Notes: generated by a model not told the origin, from the sequence alone. A stretch of DNA of 64,000 nt from Thiohalocapsa sp. ML1 (GCF_001469165.1 NZ_JABX01000031.1:1-64000), one strand, 5' to 3'; positions 44,136 through 53,780 are shown, numbered from the stretch's first letter. A program made the numbers and translations.

Positions 44136-44306
44136 TCCAGTCAACAGCCATCAACACCCGTCAACACCGCGAAAGGTTCGATGACGACCACGTTTACGAA
44201 GGGCTCCCTTGGTCCGGGGTCCTCGGCCCTCGGCCCTGTGGCCTGCAACCGCCGTGTCGTCGCGAAACTTGACTCAACTGTAAACGTTCGGCGCCGTCAA
44301 GCAATC

Positions 44307-44411
44307 TAGTCCTTAGTCCTTAGTCCTTAGTCCCTAGTCCCTAGTCCTTAGTCCTTAGTCCTTAGTCCTTAGTCCTTAGTCCTTAGTCCTTAGTCCTTAG
44401 TCCTTAGTCCT
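44307..44411. repeat. heptamer array TAGTCCT x15
   Basis: Fifteen uninterrupted 7-base units; two of them are TAGTCCC, the rest TAGTCCT. The array ends 14 bases before a TATACT box and 60 bases before the cyclase start codon. Confidence 0.96.
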
Positions 44412-44425
44412 TCGCCCGCAGCCTC

Positions 44426-44431
44426 TATACT
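44426..44431 (+). promoter_or_regulatory. TATACT -10 element next to the heptamer array
   Basis: TATACT 41 bases before the cyclase ATG. With a 16-base spacer the -35 position (44404-44409) is TTAGTC, contributed by the last units of the array. Weak -35, so confidence is limited. Confidence 0.35.
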
Positions 44432-44471
44432 CCCTCCCCATTGGCCCCGAGCGCGCGGCTGGAGAACCCCG

Positions 44472-46061
44472 ATGTTCCGGAACGGACTGCATAGCTTCCG
44501 CCGCGGCTCGCTGCGTGCGCTCCGCATACCGGCGTTGCTGTGGCTGCCGCTCGCGGGGGTGCTCGGGGCCGGCCTCGGCGGCTGGTGGGGCGTGCAGCAG
44601 GCGCGCCGGGACGCATACGCCCATGCCGAGGCGCACCTCGCCGTCGCCGCCGTGCAGACGCGCGCGCTGCTCGACCGTTACGAGCTCCTGCCGGACATTG
44701 CGGCCTTGTTTCCCTGCGTCGCTGAGGCTTTGCAGGCGCCCGATGACCCGCGGCGCATCGCCGCCGCCAACCACCGGCTCGCGCAGATCAACAAGCGGGT
44801 GCTGGCGGACGTGACCTATGCGTTGGACCGCGAGGGGCACGTCGTTGCCGCGAGCAACTGGGACAGCCCCGGCAGCTTCGTCGGCGAGAACTACGCGCAG
44901 CGCCCGTACTTTCGCGATGCGCTGGCGGGCGGCACCGGGCGGTTCGTGGGCATCGGCCTCAGCACCGGCAAGCTCGGCTACTACCTGGCACGCCCCATCC
45001 GCGTCGGCCCCCGGAACATCGGCGTCATCGCCGCGAAGGTGAGCCTCACGGAGCTGGAGCGGCAGCTCGCCGAGCTCGCCCGAGCCCTGCCGGGCCATGG
45101 CGCGCTCGGCATCCGTGCCACGGTGCTGCTGGCGGACGCGGACGGCGTCGTCTTCATCAGCACGGACCCGCGCTGGCGCTACCGGACCCTGGCGCCGCTC
45201 CCGGTCGCGACCCGGGCCGCGCTGGCGGTGAGCGGCGCCTATGCCGACGAGCCCCTGACGCTGCTGCCGAGCGTACACCGCGCTGCGCCGCGCCTGTCCC
45301 TCCTGCAACCGGACGAGATGGTGAGCCGCGACCAGACCCTGCCGACGGCACACTGGCGGCTGCGGGTGCTGGTGCCGGTGGTGGACTCCGCCGAGACCAT
45401 CTGGGCGCATGCGCTGCTCGGCGCGCTGCTCGGGCTCCTGGCGGCGGCGCTGGTGCTGCTCGTGCTGCTGCGCGAGATCTACCAGCGCCGGGTGCTCGCC
45501 GCGGCCATCCGCGACCCCCTCACCGGGCTCTACTCGCGCATGTACATGAACGAGTCGCTGCCGCGCCTCATCGCGCGCCACGACCGCGACCCGGCGGCCG
45601 CCTTCGGCGTCGCGATCCTGGACCTGGATCACTTCAAGCGCATCAACGACCGCTTCGGGCACCTGGCCGGTGACCGCCTGCTCGCCGAGCTCGGCGACCT
45701 GGTCCGCGGCCAGTGCGAGGCCACCGACCTCGCGGTGCGCTTGGGCGGCGAGGAGCTGGCCATATTCCACGTTCAGCCGGTCCCCGGGGCGACCCTGCGG
45801 CTTGCGGAACGGCTGCGACTGCTGGTGCAGCACCACGGCGTGCGCTGGGAAGACCGCGAGATCGTCGTCACCCTGAGCGGCGGCGTCGCCGAGCATCGGC
45901 CCGGCGAGACCCTGGTGCAGGTGCTTCGGCGCGCCGACCGCGCGCTGTATCGGGCCAAACGCGCCGGCCGCAACCGCATCATCGACGCGGACCCGCCCAC
46001 CGACGGCAGCCTGCCGCCGGGGCTCAGTGCGCAGATTGCGGAGCCGTCCGGGGCGGACTGA
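44472..46061 (+). CDS. membrane diguanylate cyclase with periplasmic dCache sensor
   Basis: A 529-residue protein: TM1 (about 20-40), a periplasmic dCache domain of the DctB type (GENYAQRPYFRDALAGGTGRFVGIGLSTGKLGYYLARPI around 140-180), TM2 (ALLGALLGLLAAALVLLVLL, about 312-331), and a GGDEF domain. The active-site loop is GGEEL at residues 425-429 (a functional variant), with DLDHFKRINDRFGHLAGD and DPLTGLYSRMY intact, so cyclic di-GMP synthesis is expected. DctB-type dCache domains bind small carboxylates. A 15-unit heptamer array lies in its promoter region. Confidence 0.92.
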   Translation: MFRNGLHSFRRGSLRALRIPALLWLPLAGVLGAGLGGWWGVQQARRDAYAHAEAHLAVAAVQTRALLDRYELLPDIAALFPCVAEALQAPDDPRRIAAANHRLAQINKRVLADVTYALDREGHVVAASNWDSPGSFVGENYAQRPYFRDALAGGTGRFVGIGLSTGKLGYYLARPIRVGPRNIGVIAAKVSLTELERQLAELARALPGHGALGIRATVLLADADGVVFISTDPRWRYRTLAPLPVATRAALAVSGAYADEPLTLLPSVHRAAPRLSLLQPDEMVSRDQTLPTAHWRLRVLVPVVDSAETIWAHALLGALLGLLAAALVLLVLLREIYQRRVLAAAIRDPLTGLYSRMYMNESLPRLIARHDRDPAAAFGVAILDLDHFKRINDRFGHLAGDRLLAELGDLVRGQCEATDLAVRLGGEELAIFHVQPVPGATLRLAERLRLLVQHHGVRWEDREIVVTLSGGVAEHRPGETLVQVLRRADRALYRAKRAGRNRIIDADPPTDGSLPPGLSAQIAEPSGAD

Positions 46062-46106
46062 CGCCCGATGTGCCCCTGCCCGCGAGGCTGCTGCGTCGGA
46101 CCGCCG

Positions 46107-48707
46107 TCAACCCAGATGCCGCTTGAGCCCGCCCTTGACCGCCGGCGATGCGGCCGGGTCTTCCGGCCAGTGGTGCTTCGGATAGCGCCCGCGCATCTCC
46201 TTGCGGACCTCTGCATAGGCGCCGCGCCAGAAGCCGGCAAGGTCGCGGGTCACCTGCAGCGGGCGGCCGGCGGGGGAGAGGAGGTGCAGCGTGAGCGGTT
46301 GGCGGCCGTGCCAGATGGCGGGGGTCGTTGCGGCGCCGAACAGCTCCTGCATGGGCGCCTTGAGCACCGGCTCGCCGGAGCTGTCCGCATAGTCGATGGG
46401 GCGCTCGGTGCCGGCGGGGGTGGCGAGCTTGACCGGCGCGAGCTCGTCGAGCCGCCGGGCTTGCTCCCAGCCGAGGGCGCCGCGCAGCACCTCGATCAGG
46501 TCCAGCGCGCGGGCGTCGGCGAGCCGGGTCTTGCCGGTGAGCCAGGGGCCGAGCCAGTTCGGGAGCTGGTCGGCGAGGGCGGCGTCGGCCAGGTCCGGCC
46601 AATCGGCGTCGGGCTCCAGCCGGCGGGCGAGCGCGACCCGGGCCTGGAGCTGGCGGGCGGCGGCGCTCCAGGTGAGGCCGGTCGCGAGGTCTTGGCCGAC
46701 CGCCGCGAGCAGCAGCGCGAGCGCGGCATCCAGATCCTCGATGGGGGCGGGCAGGGCGTCGAGCACCAGCGCGCCTAAGCGCGTCTCGCGGCGGGCGGCG
46801 ACGGCGCCGCGCTCGGCGTCCCAGCCGAGCTGCTCGCGGGTCTCGATCCGTGCGGCGAACAGGGCTTGCAGCTCGGCGCGGCGCATCGCCAGCGCGGCGC
46901 GGATGCGATGGTCGCCGCGGGCGGCGTCCAGATCGGCAATGACGAGGTAGGGCGCGACAGCCAGCGCATCGTTCGGCGGCAGCGCGGCACCGGTACCGGC
47001 GGCGAGCAGAAAGCGCCCGTCGCGCCCGCGGTTCTGTGCGATGCGGTCCGGATAGGCCAGGGCGAGCAGCGCGGCGGCGTGGGTCGGAGCGTCCGGCGCG
47101 CCGGGTTCTTGCGGCTCCGGCAGCAGCCGGCGGAGCTGCGCCGCGGCGCGCTCCACGGCCGCGAGGCGGCGGGGATCGAAGCCGCGCAGATCCGCGCGGG
47201 CGCCGCGCTCGCGCTTGGCCGCCAGCGCCGAGAGCCCGGGCTGCAGGTCCACCGCCCGCGGCCCGCCGTCGCCGCCGATCCGGGGGTCGCGCTCGGTGAG
47301 CAGCGCGGCGAGGTCGCAGGCCAGCGCCTGCCCGGCCGCCGGCGCCCGGCACAGCATCGCGGCGAGCCGGGGGTGCGTCGGCAGCGCCGCCATGCGCCGG
47401 CCGAGCGCCGTGATGCCGCCGGTCGCGTCCAGCGCGCCGAGATCCTTCAGCAGCGCGGCACCGCGGGACCAGGACGCGGCCGGCGGCGGGTCCAGCCAGC
47501 GCAGCGCTTGCGGGTCCGAGACGCCCCAGAGCGCTAGCTCCAGCACCAGCGGGGCGAGGTCGGCGTCCATGATCTCCGCCGGGCGCTGCGCCGGGCGGCG
47601 GCGCTGCTCGGCCTCGGTCCAGAGCCGGATGCAATGGCCCGGCCCCAAGCGCCCGGCGCGACCGGCGCGCTGCTCGGCGGAGGCCTGGGCGATGGGCTCG
47701 GTGACCAGCCGTGTCATGCCGGGCCCGGGCTCCCAGCGCGGCTTGCGGGTGAGGCCGGAGTCCACGACGACGCCGATGCCCTCGATGGTGAGCGAGGTCT
47801 CGGCGAGGTCCGTCGCGAGCACGACCCGGCGCGGGCCGCCCGGGCGCGGGCGCAGCGCCCGGTCCTGCTCGGCGAGCGGCAGGCTGCCGTGCAGCGGCAG
47901 CACGTCGATGCCGGCGAGGTCCGCAAGCGCCGCCTGGACGCGGGCGATCTCGCCGGCGCCGGGCAGGAAGGCAAGCACATCGCCCGCGTGCTCGGCGAGC
48001 GCCGTGCGGATGGCCGGCGCCATGGCGGCGACGGGGTGCTCCGGCGTGCGCTCGACATGGCGGATGCCGACCGGATGGCTGCGGCCTTGGCCTTCGATGA
48101 CGGGCACGGGGCCGGCGGCGCCGCCGAGCAGGGTCGCGACGCCGGCGGCATCGAGCGTCGCGGACATGACCAGGATGCGCAGATCTTCGCGCAATGCCGC
48201 GGCGTCGAGCGCCAGCGCGAGCCCCAAGTCGGCGTTCAGGCTGCGCTCGTGAAACTCGTCGAAGATCAGAAGCCCGATGCCCGAAAGCTCGGGGTCCGCC
48301 TGGATGCGGCGGGTGAGGATGCCCTCGGTGACCACCTGGATGCGGGTCGCGGGGCCGATGCGCCGCTCGAAGCGCACCTGATGGCCGACGGTGGCGCCGA
48401 CCTCCTCGCCGAGCACCGCCGCCATGCGCGCGGCGGCCATGCGCGCGGCGGGGCGGCGCGGCTCCAGCATCAGCATGGCCTGGCCGGCGAGCCAGCGGGC
48501 GTCGAGCAGCGCGAGCGGTACGCCCGTGGTCTTGCCGGAGCCCGTGGGTGACGTCAGCACGGCGTGGCCGCGGCCGAGGGCTTCGGCGAGCCGGGGCAGG
48601 ACCGGGTCGATGGGCAGCGTTGCGTGTGCGCCGGCGCGGAGTTCCGGCGGCGGCGGGACAGGACCCGGCGGCAGAGGCTTGATGGGCGGGAGTGTGTGGC
48701 TTGGCAT
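46107..48707 (-). CDS. hrpB: ATP-dependent helicase HrpB (DEAH box)
   Basis: An 866-residue DExH helicase. Motif I is TSPTGSGKTTGVP (GSGKT at 56-60), motif II is DEFHERSLNADLGLAL, motif III is SATLDA, then LPLHGSLPLAEQD, VVLATDLAETSLTIEGIGVVVDSGL (motif V) and QRAGRAGRLGPGHCIRLW (motif VI), followed by the HA2 region and the HrpB C-terminal domain ending in RGRYPKHHWPEDP. This order is characteristic of HrpB rather than HrpA. RNA helicase of uncertain physiological role. Single gene. Confidence 0.94.
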   Translation of the reverse strand: MPSHTLPPIKPLPPGPVPPPPELRAGAHATLPIDPVLPRLAEALGRGHAVLTSPTGSGKTTGVPLALLDARWLAGQAMLMLEPRRPAARMAAARMAAVLGEEVGATVGHQVRFERRIGPATRIQVVTEGILTRRIQADPELSGIGLLIFDEFHERSLNADLGLALALDAAALREDLRILVMSATLDAAGVATLLGGAAGPVPVIEGQGRSHPVGIRHVERTPEHPVAAMAPAIRTALAEHAGDVLAFLPGAGEIARVQAALADLAGIDVLPLHGSLPLAEQDRALRPRPGGPRRVVLATDLAETSLTIEGIGVVVDSGLTRKPRWEPGPGMTRLVTEPIAQASAEQRAGRAGRLGPGHCIRLWTEAEQRRRPAQRPAEIMDADLAPLVLELALWGVSDPQALRWLDPPPAASWSRGAALLKDLGALDATGGITALGRRMAALPTHPRLAAMLCRAPAAGQALACDLAALLTERDPRIGGDGGPRAVDLQPGLSALAAKRERGARADLRGFDPRRLAAVERAAAQLRRLLPEPQEPGAPDAPTHAAALLALAYPDRIAQNRGRDGRFLLAAGTGAALPPNDALAVAPYLVIADLDAARGDHRIRAALAMRRAELQALFAARIETREQLGWDAERGAVAARRETRLGALVLDALPAPIEDLDAALALLLAAVGQDLATGLTWSAAARQLQARVALARRLEPDADWPDLADAALADQLPNWLGPWLTGKTRLADARALDLIEVLRGALGWEQARRLDELAPVKLATPAGTERPIDYADSSGEPVLKAPMQELFGAATTPAIWHGRQPLTLHLLSPAGRPLQVTRDLAGFWRGAYAEVRKEMRGRYPKHHWPEDPAASPAVKGGLKRHLG

Positions 48708-48796
48708 CGGTGCCGATGCGCGTAGGCTCGAAGAACGCTGCGCCTTGACGGCGGCCTGCCGCCGCGGAAGGTCGCGCTGGTCGGATCAAAGGACCA

Positions 48797-48912
48797 GCGA
48801 AGCTACGCCTCGGACCGACGAGTAGTGCTCAACGATACCGCTATCGAAATCGACATCGAAATCGCTATCGAAATCGAACCGAGTGGCGACCGATCCGGCC
48901 CGATCCCGACGC
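48797..48912 (+). repeat. composite repeat: head plus hexamer arms and conserved core
   Basis: Head AGCGAAGCTACGCCTC then GGACCGACGAG (48797-48822), followed by seven ATCGAA-type hexamers (48833-48878), the core CCGAGTGGCGACCGATCC at 48879-48896 and a short CGATCCCGAC end. The core is identical, on the opposite strand, to 25676-25693. Confidence 0.87.
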
Positions 48913-48948
48913 ACCTGGCCAGTCCAGCGCGCCGTGCAGAACTAACTA

Positions 48949-49005
48949 AGGCCCAGGGCCGGGGATGGCTCCCTCGGCCCTCGGCCCTTGGCCCTTGCCC
49001 CTCGG
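48949..49005. repeat. heptamer hairpin, partly degraded
   Basis: A left arm AGGCCCAGGGCCGGGGA and a right arm CTCGGCC-CTCGGCC-CTTGGCC-CTTG. The left arm has lost the exact 7-base register. It follows the hexamer element at 48797 and lies between hrpB and mltD, which are transcribed away and toward it respectively. Confidence 0.75.
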
Positions 49006-49081
49006 CGCCGCCGTCCCGGGCGGCACGGCGCGAGCAGCAAGTCAGCCGCCGCCGGCCAGGCGCGCGGCGGCGGGCGTTGCG

Positions 49082-50191
49082 TCAGCTCCCGCCGCTGCGC
49101 GCGCGCCGCGCGTCGGCGAGGCTTGGCCCGCCGAGCTTGCCGGCCTTGGTCAGCGCCCGGCGCAGCTTGTCGCCGTTGCCGACGGGCACCAGTACCCGAT
49201 GCGGACCCGTCACCGGCGTCTGGCCGAGCTTGAGGCCTGGGTTCAGGTCGCGGAGCTGCTGCATCGAGGCACCGCTGTGCCGCGAGACCTCGGCCAGCGA
49301 GATGCTGCGCGAGGCGTAGACCACCTCCAGCTCCGGGGCGTTCGGCAGCTTCGGCATGTTCAGGCCGTAGCGCGTCGGCTGCTCCACCAGCGCCAGCACG
49401 GCGAGGAGCTTCGGCACGTAGTTCTCGGTCTCGGCGGGCAGGCGGCTCAGCTTCCAGAAGTCCCTGGAGCCGTGCGCGCGCATGGCCTTGCGCACGCAGC
49501 CGGGGCCGCAGTTGTAGGAGGCCAGCGCCAGCGCCCAGTCGCCGCCCATCTCGCCATGCAGTTGCTTGAGGTAACGGATAGCGCCGCGGGTGGCGGCGAG
49601 CACATCGTTGCGGCCGTCGTAGGCACCGTTCTGCGCAAGCCCCATTTCGCGCCCGGTGTAGGGCATGAACTGCCACATGCCGGAGGCGGCCTTCGGCGAG
49701 ACGGCGCGCGGGTTGTAGCGGCTCTCGATCTCGGGCAGCAGCGCGAGCTCGGCCGGCAGCCCGGCGCGCTCCAGCTCATCGACGATCATGTGCAGGTAGG
49801 GGCGCGCGCGGCGGTTGAGGTCGTTAAGATAGTTGGGATTGCTCGCCATGCGGCGGGCCATCTGCTCGACGCGTGGGTGGTGAGCGATGCCCATGCTGCG
49901 CCCGCGGCGGACCCGATCCCAGAGATCATCGCTGTTGCGCCCGGCATAGCTGCGGCGGGCGCCACGGCCGATGACCTCGACGTCGGCGGCTGGACGGACG
50001 TAACCGTATTGCAGCGCGGAGACCGAGCTGGGTTCGTCGGCGCGGGCGTTGCGGGACTCAGGATTGGATGCGCAGCCGGGGAGCAGGCAGGCCAGCGCGG
50101 GCAGCAAAAGGAGCATCACGGCCGGCAGGGGCCGGCGCCGTGTCGGGTGGGTCGGCGCGGGGCCTGCAGGGTTCGGTTTCGTCTGGCGCAT
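49082..50191 (-). CDS. mltD: MltD-type lytic murein transglycosylase with LysM
   Basis: A 369-residue lipoprotein: lipobox CLLPGC with Cys40, an SLT catalytic domain (about 140-260) with Glu156 in LLPEIESRYNP, then AVSPKAASGMWQFMPYTGREMGL and ALASYNCGPGCVRKAM, and one LysM repeat (about 300-345, VVYASRSISLAEVSRHSGAS). It cleaves glycan strands to 1,6-anhydro products at the outer membrane. E. coli MltD carries two LysM repeats; here I see one. It diverges from the methyltransferase-rnhA pair, the same neighbourhood as in E. coli, but gloB is missing between them. Confidence 0.93.
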   Translation of the reverse strand: MRQTKPNPAGPAPTHPTRRRPLPAVMLLLLPALACLLPGCASNPESRNARADEPSSVSALQYGYVRPAADVEVIGRGARRSYAGRNSDDLWDRVRRGRSMGIAHHPRVEQMARRMASNPNYLNDLNRRARPYLHMIVDELERAGLPAELALLPEIESRYNPRAVSPKAASGMWQFMPYTGREMGLAQNGAYDGRNDVLAATRGAIRYLKQLHGEMGGDWALALASYNCGPGCVRKAMRAHGSRDFWKLSRLPAETENYVPKLLAVLALVEQPTRYGLNMPKLPNAPELEVVYASRSISLAEVSRHSGASMQQLRDLNPGLKLGQTPVTGPHRVLVPVGNGDKLRRALTKAGKLGGPSLADARRARSGGS

Positions 50192-50272
50192 GGCGAATAC
50201 TTGAGCAGGTTGCGAGGTTGGTATGCTTAGTCATTGTTTTATAGACGCACTGGAGTGTACGGGATTTCCCCA

Positions 50273-50377
50273 ATGATTGCCACGCCCGAAAACCCGTTGA
50301 GCAACAACCTGGTGGCCCGATTGGGCATCCAGCCGACGAGCGGTGCCATCGCTCTGTTGCCCGAGGCTGCAGCATGA
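50273..50377 (+). CDS. possible 34-residue leader peptide before the methyltransferase
   Basis: ATG 50273 opens a 34-codon frame (MIATPENPLSNNLVARL... ending LLPEAAA) with about 76% G or C at third positions. Its TGA overlaps the methyltransferase ATG as ATGA, the usual sign of translational coupling. There is no clear Shine-Dalgarno site upstream, and no family is recognised. It could instead be chance, or an N-terminal part separated by a frame error. Confidence 0.35.
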   Translation: MIATPENPLSNNLVARLGIQPTSGAIALLPEAAA

Positions 50378-51153
50378 CCCCCCGCGGCGCCGCGCACGAC
50401 GACCCGCTCGCCACCATCGGCCATTGGTATCGGACGCCGCTCGGCCGCTACGTCGCTCATGCGGAGGCGGTGTGCCTGGAGCGGCTTTTGGCCGACAGCT
50501 TTGGTCATTACTTGGTGCAGTTCGGCGCGCCGGCGCAGTTCGCAGAAGCGGCGGCCACCTGCCGCATTCGCCAACGCGTGGTGCTCGGTGCTCGCGTGGA
50601 TGCGACGGCGGCCGACGGCATCGGCCTGCGGGCCCTGCCCTGGGCGCTGCCGCTGGCGACGGCGAGTGTCGATGCCGTGGTGCTGCCGCACACGCTCGAC
50701 TTCTGCGTCGAGGCACCGGACATCCTGCGCGAGGTGGAGCGGGTGCTGATCCCGGAGGGGCGGGTGATCGTGTTCTGTTTCAATCCCTTGAGCACCTGGG
50801 GGCTGGCGCGCTGGTGGCCGCGGCTGGTGCGCCGCGGGCGCCGGGTGCCCTGGTGCGGTGCACAGCTCACGCCGTTTCGCGTCGGCGATTGGCTGAGGGT
50901 GCTCGGCTTCACGCTGGAGACGCGCGAGATGCTGGTATTCCGCCCGCCGCTGCGCCGGGCGCTGGCGCCGCGGCTGGATTGGCTCGAGCCGGCCGGCGCA
51001 AGCTGGTGGCCGCTGCTCGGCGGGGTGTATGCGGTGCGCGCTGTGAAGCGCGTGCCCGCGCCGACCTCGCTGCGGCCGGCGTGGACGCGCCCGCCGGCCC
51101 TGTTGCCCGGTCGCCGCGCGGAGCCGACGGTGAGGCGCGACCGTGGCGACTGA
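50374..51153 (+). CDS. SAM-dependent methyltransferase, YafS-like
   Basis: A 259-residue class I methyltransferase of the group found next to rnhA (E. coli YafS). The N-terminal [26 protein letters not shown] is typical; the SAM region is reduced ([10 protein letters not shown]), with [19 protein letters not shown] and [22 protein letters not shown] as the motif II/post-II segments. The usual glycine-rich motif I is weak (YLVQFGAP), as in other YafS proteins. Substrate unknown. Its stop overlaps the rnhA start by 11 bases, so the two are coupled. Confidence 0.85.
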   Translation: MTPRGAAHDDPLATIGHWYRTPLGRYVAHAEAVCLERLLADSFGHYLVQFGAPAQFAEAAATCRIRQRVVLGARVDATAADGIGLRALPWALPLATASVDAVVLPHTLDFCVEAPDILREVERVLIPEGRVIVFCFNPLSTWGLARWWPRLVRRGRRVPWCGAQLTPFRVGDWLRVLGFTLETREMLVFRPPLRRALAPRLDWLEPAGASWWPLLGGVYAVRAVKRVPAPTSLRPAWTRPPALLPGRRAEPTVRRDRGD

Positions 51154-51613
51154 TTCGGCGCAAGGCGCAGGCGCCGCCGCGCGCGCCGTCGAGATCTACA
51201 CCGATGGCGCCTGCAAGGGCAATCCCGGCCCGGGCGGCTGGGGTGTACTCCTGCGCTGGGGCAGCCATGAAAAGGAGCTTTGCGGCGGCGAGGCCCATAC
51301 CACCAACAACCGCATGGAGCTGATGGCCGTGATCCAGGCGCTGGAGGCGCTGACGCGCCCGGCGGCGGTGGTCGTGCACGTGGACTCGCGTTATGTGCAG
51401 GACGGCGTCGAGCGCTGGATGCCGCGCTGGAAGCGCAACGGCTGGCAGACCCGCGAGCGCACGCCGGTGAAGAACCAAGACCTCTGGATGCGGCTCGATC
51501 AGGCGCTCGCGCCGCACCAGGTCCGCTGGCGCTGGATCAAGGGCCACAGCGGGCATCCGCAGAACGAGCACGCCGACCGGCTCGCCAATCGGGGCATCCC
51601 GAAGCGGCGCTGA
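51143..51613 (+). CDS. rnhA: ribonuclease HI
   Basis: A 156-residue RNase HI starting at GTG 51143. Catalytic residues are complete: Asp21 in [17 protein letters not shown], Glu59 in NNRMELMAV, Asp81 in [11 protein letters not shown] and Asp145 in NEHADRLAN, with the His-containing loop IKGHSGH. The basic protrusion ([21 protein letters not shown]) is present. It degrades the RNA strand of RNA-DNA hybrids. dnaQ, which often follows in other gammaproteobacteria, is not here. Confidence 0.97.
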   Translation: MATDSAQGAGAAARAVEIYTDGACKGNPGPGGWGVLLRWGSHEKELCGGEAHTTNNRMELMAVIQALEALTRPAAVVVHVDSRYVQDGVERWMPRWKRNGWQTRERTPVKNQDLWMRLDQALAPHQVRWRWIKGHSGHPQNEHADRLANRGIPKRR

Positions 51614-51743
51614 CGGGTACGCGCCGGGCTGCTGCGCGCGGCGCCGGGAGCGGGGCCTGGAGCTGATAACATAGCCGCCCGCTCGGATACCGCCGCAGCC
51701 GCGGGCGGCGCTCCGATTGCCGCCTGACCCGAGGACCATCGCC

Positions 51744-53132
51744 TTGCAGAGATCGACCGCCGGGACCGAGATCCCATCGCTCACCGCCCTTGAGCGTCGC
51801 GCCGCCGCCGGGCTCGCCGGCATCTTTTCGCTGCGCATGCTCGGGCTTTTCATGGTACTGCCGGTGTTTGCGCTCTACGCGCACGACCTCACCGGCGCGA
51901 CACCGCTCCTGGTTGGGCTGGCCATCGGCGCCTATGGCCTGACGCAGGCGCTGCTGCAGATCCCGTTCGGGCTCCTGTCGGACCGCATCGGCCGCAAGCC
52001 GGTCATCTATGCCGGGCTCGTGCTCTTTGCCGTCGGCAGCGTCGTTGCGGCGCTCGCCGATTCCATCCAATGGGTCATCATCGGTCGCGCGCTGCAGGGC
52101 AGCGGCGCCGTGGCGGCGGCGGTCATCGCGCTGACGGCGGATCTGACCCGGGAGAGCGTGCGCACCCGCGCGATGGCCGCCATCGGCATCAGCGTCGCGC
52201 TGTCCTTTGCCGCGGCGCTGGTGCTCGGGCCGGTGCTGGGCGGGCTCATCGGGGTGTCCGGCATCTTTTGGCTCACCGGCGGCTTCGCGCTGTTCGGTAT
52301 GTGGCTGCTGGCGAAGGTGGTGCCGACGCCGGCGCGCTCGGCCATGCATCGCGACTCGCAGCCGGTGCTTGATCAGCTCGGCGGCGTGCTGGCGGACCGC
52401 ACGCTGCTGCGGCTCGACGCCGGCATCTTTCTGCTGCACCTCACCATGGTCAGCCTGTTCGTGGTGCTGCCGCTGACCCTCGCCGATGTGGGGCTGCCGG
52501 CGGCTCGGCACTGGCAGGTGTACCTGCCCGTGGTGCTCGCGGCCATTGCACTGATGGTGCCCTTCGTCATCGTCGCCGAGCGCGCGGGGCGGGTGCGCTC
52601 CGTGCTGCTCGGCTCGGCCGGCGCCTTATCCCTGGCGCTGCTCGGCTTCGCGCTGATGCCCGCCGACCTCTGGGTGCTGATCGGGCTCCTCACCGTGATG
52701 TTCACGGTGTTCAACCTGCTGGAGGCGGTGCTGCCGTCGCTGGTGTCGAAGGCCGCCGCCGCCGGCGCTAAGGGCACGGCGATGGGGGTGTTCGCCAGCT
52801 CCCAGTTCTTCGGCGCCTTTCTCGGCGGGCTGCTCGGCGGCCTCGCGCACGAGCGCTTCGGACCCACCGCCGTGTACTTCGTCGGTGCCGGCGCGGCGTT
52901 CGTGTGGCTCATGGTGGCGGCGACGCTGCGCCCGCCTGGGCAGCTCGCGAGGCATCTGCTGCCGGTGGGGGAGCTGCCGGCGGCGGCGCTGCCCGGTCTG
53001 CGCGAGCGGCTACTCGCCGTGCCGGGGGTGGAGGAGGCCGTGATCGCGCTGGATGAGGGCGTGGCGCATCTGAAAGTGGACAATCGGAGAGTTGATTGGG
53101 CAAGATTGACGGCCGCGGCGGCCGGGGCCTGA
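51744..53132 (+). CDS. MFS transporter, YajR-like, with C-terminal ferredoxin-fold domain
   Basis: About 462 residues from TTG 51744, chosen because GAGGA lies 8 bases upstream; TTG 51717 is an alternative without one. Twelve membrane helices; the MFS motif A is GLLSDRIGRKPVIYAGL. The C-terminal about 70 residues (LLPVGELPAAALPGLRERLLAVPGVEEAVIAL) form a ferredoxin-like domain, the mark of YajR transporters. N-terminal EIPSLTALERRAAAGLAGIFSLRMLGLF agrees with the family. Substrate unknown; described members are drug or proton-linked exporters. Directly upstream of ssb. Confidence 0.88.
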   Translation: MQRSTAGTEIPSLTALERRAAAGLAGIFSLRMLGLFMVLPVFALYAHDLTGATPLLVGLAIGAYGLTQALLQIPFGLLSDRIGRKPVIYAGLVLFAVGSVVAALADSIQWVIIGRALQGSGAVAAAVIALTADLTRESVRTRAMAAIGISVALSFAAALVLGPVLGGLIGVSGIFWLTGGFALFGMWLLAKVVPTPARSAMHRDSQPVLDQLGGVLADRTLLRLDAGIFLLHLTMVSLFVVLPLTLADVGLPAARHWQVYLPVVLAAIALMVPFVIVAERAGRVRSVLLGSAGALSLALLGFALMPADLWVLIGLLTVMFTVFNLLEAVLPSLVSKAAAAGAKGTAMGVFASSQFFGAFLGGLLGGLAHERFGPTAVYFVGAGAAFVWLMVAATLRPPGQLARHLLPVGELPAAALPGLRERLLAVPGVEEAVIALDEGVAHLKVDNRRVDWARLTAAAAGA

Positions 53133-53208
53133 GTCGCCGGGCTGCGCCGAGTCAGGTGCGACGGCGGCAAGCGCACATCGCACTTCCACAGACTGAATGG
53201 AGGTTCGC

Positions 53209-53715
53209 ATGGCTGGCAGCGTCAACAAGGTGATTATCGTCGGCAACCTGGGGGCCGACCCGGACGTTCGCTATTTCCCAAACGGCGATGCGGTTGCGAA
53301 TATCAGTGTCGCCACCAGCGACTCTTGGCGCGACAAGACGACCGGCGAGCCGCGCGAGCGCACCGAATGGCATCGTGTGGTTCTGCGCGGCAAGGTGGCG
53401 GAGCTCGCCAAGCAGTATCTGCACAAGGGCTCGAAGGTCTACGTTGAAGGCGCTTTGCGCACGCGCAAATGGCAAACCCAGGAGGGCCAGGATCGCTACA
53501 CGACCGAGGTCGTCGTCGGCGGACTGGGTAGCAGCCTGCAGTTTCTGGACAGCCGCAGCGCCGGCACCGCCCAAGGCGCTCCCGGCCAGGGTCCCACCTA
53601 CGGCACCGCGCCGCCGCAGCAGGATCAAGCGCCGGAGCCCATGGGCGGTGGCGGCGGCGCCGCCGAGGGCGGCTTTCCGGGTGATTCCGGCTTCGACGAC
53701 GACATCCCGTTCTGA
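53209..53715 (+). CDS. ssb: single-stranded DNA-binding protein
   Basis: A 168-residue SSB. ATG 53209 follows GGAGG by 5 bases. The OB fold (residues about 1-110) begins [22 protein letters not shown] and includes [14 protein letters not shown] and [16 protein letters not shown] Gly/Pro/Gln-rich linker leads to the acidic tip GFDDDIPF, which recruits repair and replication partners. Tetrameric DNA-binding protein of replication, recombination and repair. It sits between a YajR-type MFS gene and rmlD. Confidence 0.97.
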   Translation: MAGSVNKVIIVGNLGADPDVRYFPNGDAVANISVATSDSWRDKTTGEPRERTEWHRVVLRGKVAELAKQYLHKGSKVYVEGALRTRKWQTQEGQDRYTTEVVVGGLGSSLQFLDSRSAGTAQGAPGQGPTYGTAPPQQDQAPEPMGGGGGAAEGGFPGDSGFDDDIPF

Positions 53716-53780
53716 TCTCCTCTGCCGCACGGCGGGCGCCGCCCGCCGTGTACTCAACCGCGACCATAGGCTGCCGCATC

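Noticed and set aside
43759-44411. CRISPR array
   Set aside because: Units are 7 bases, contiguous and without spacers, and no cas genes are present.
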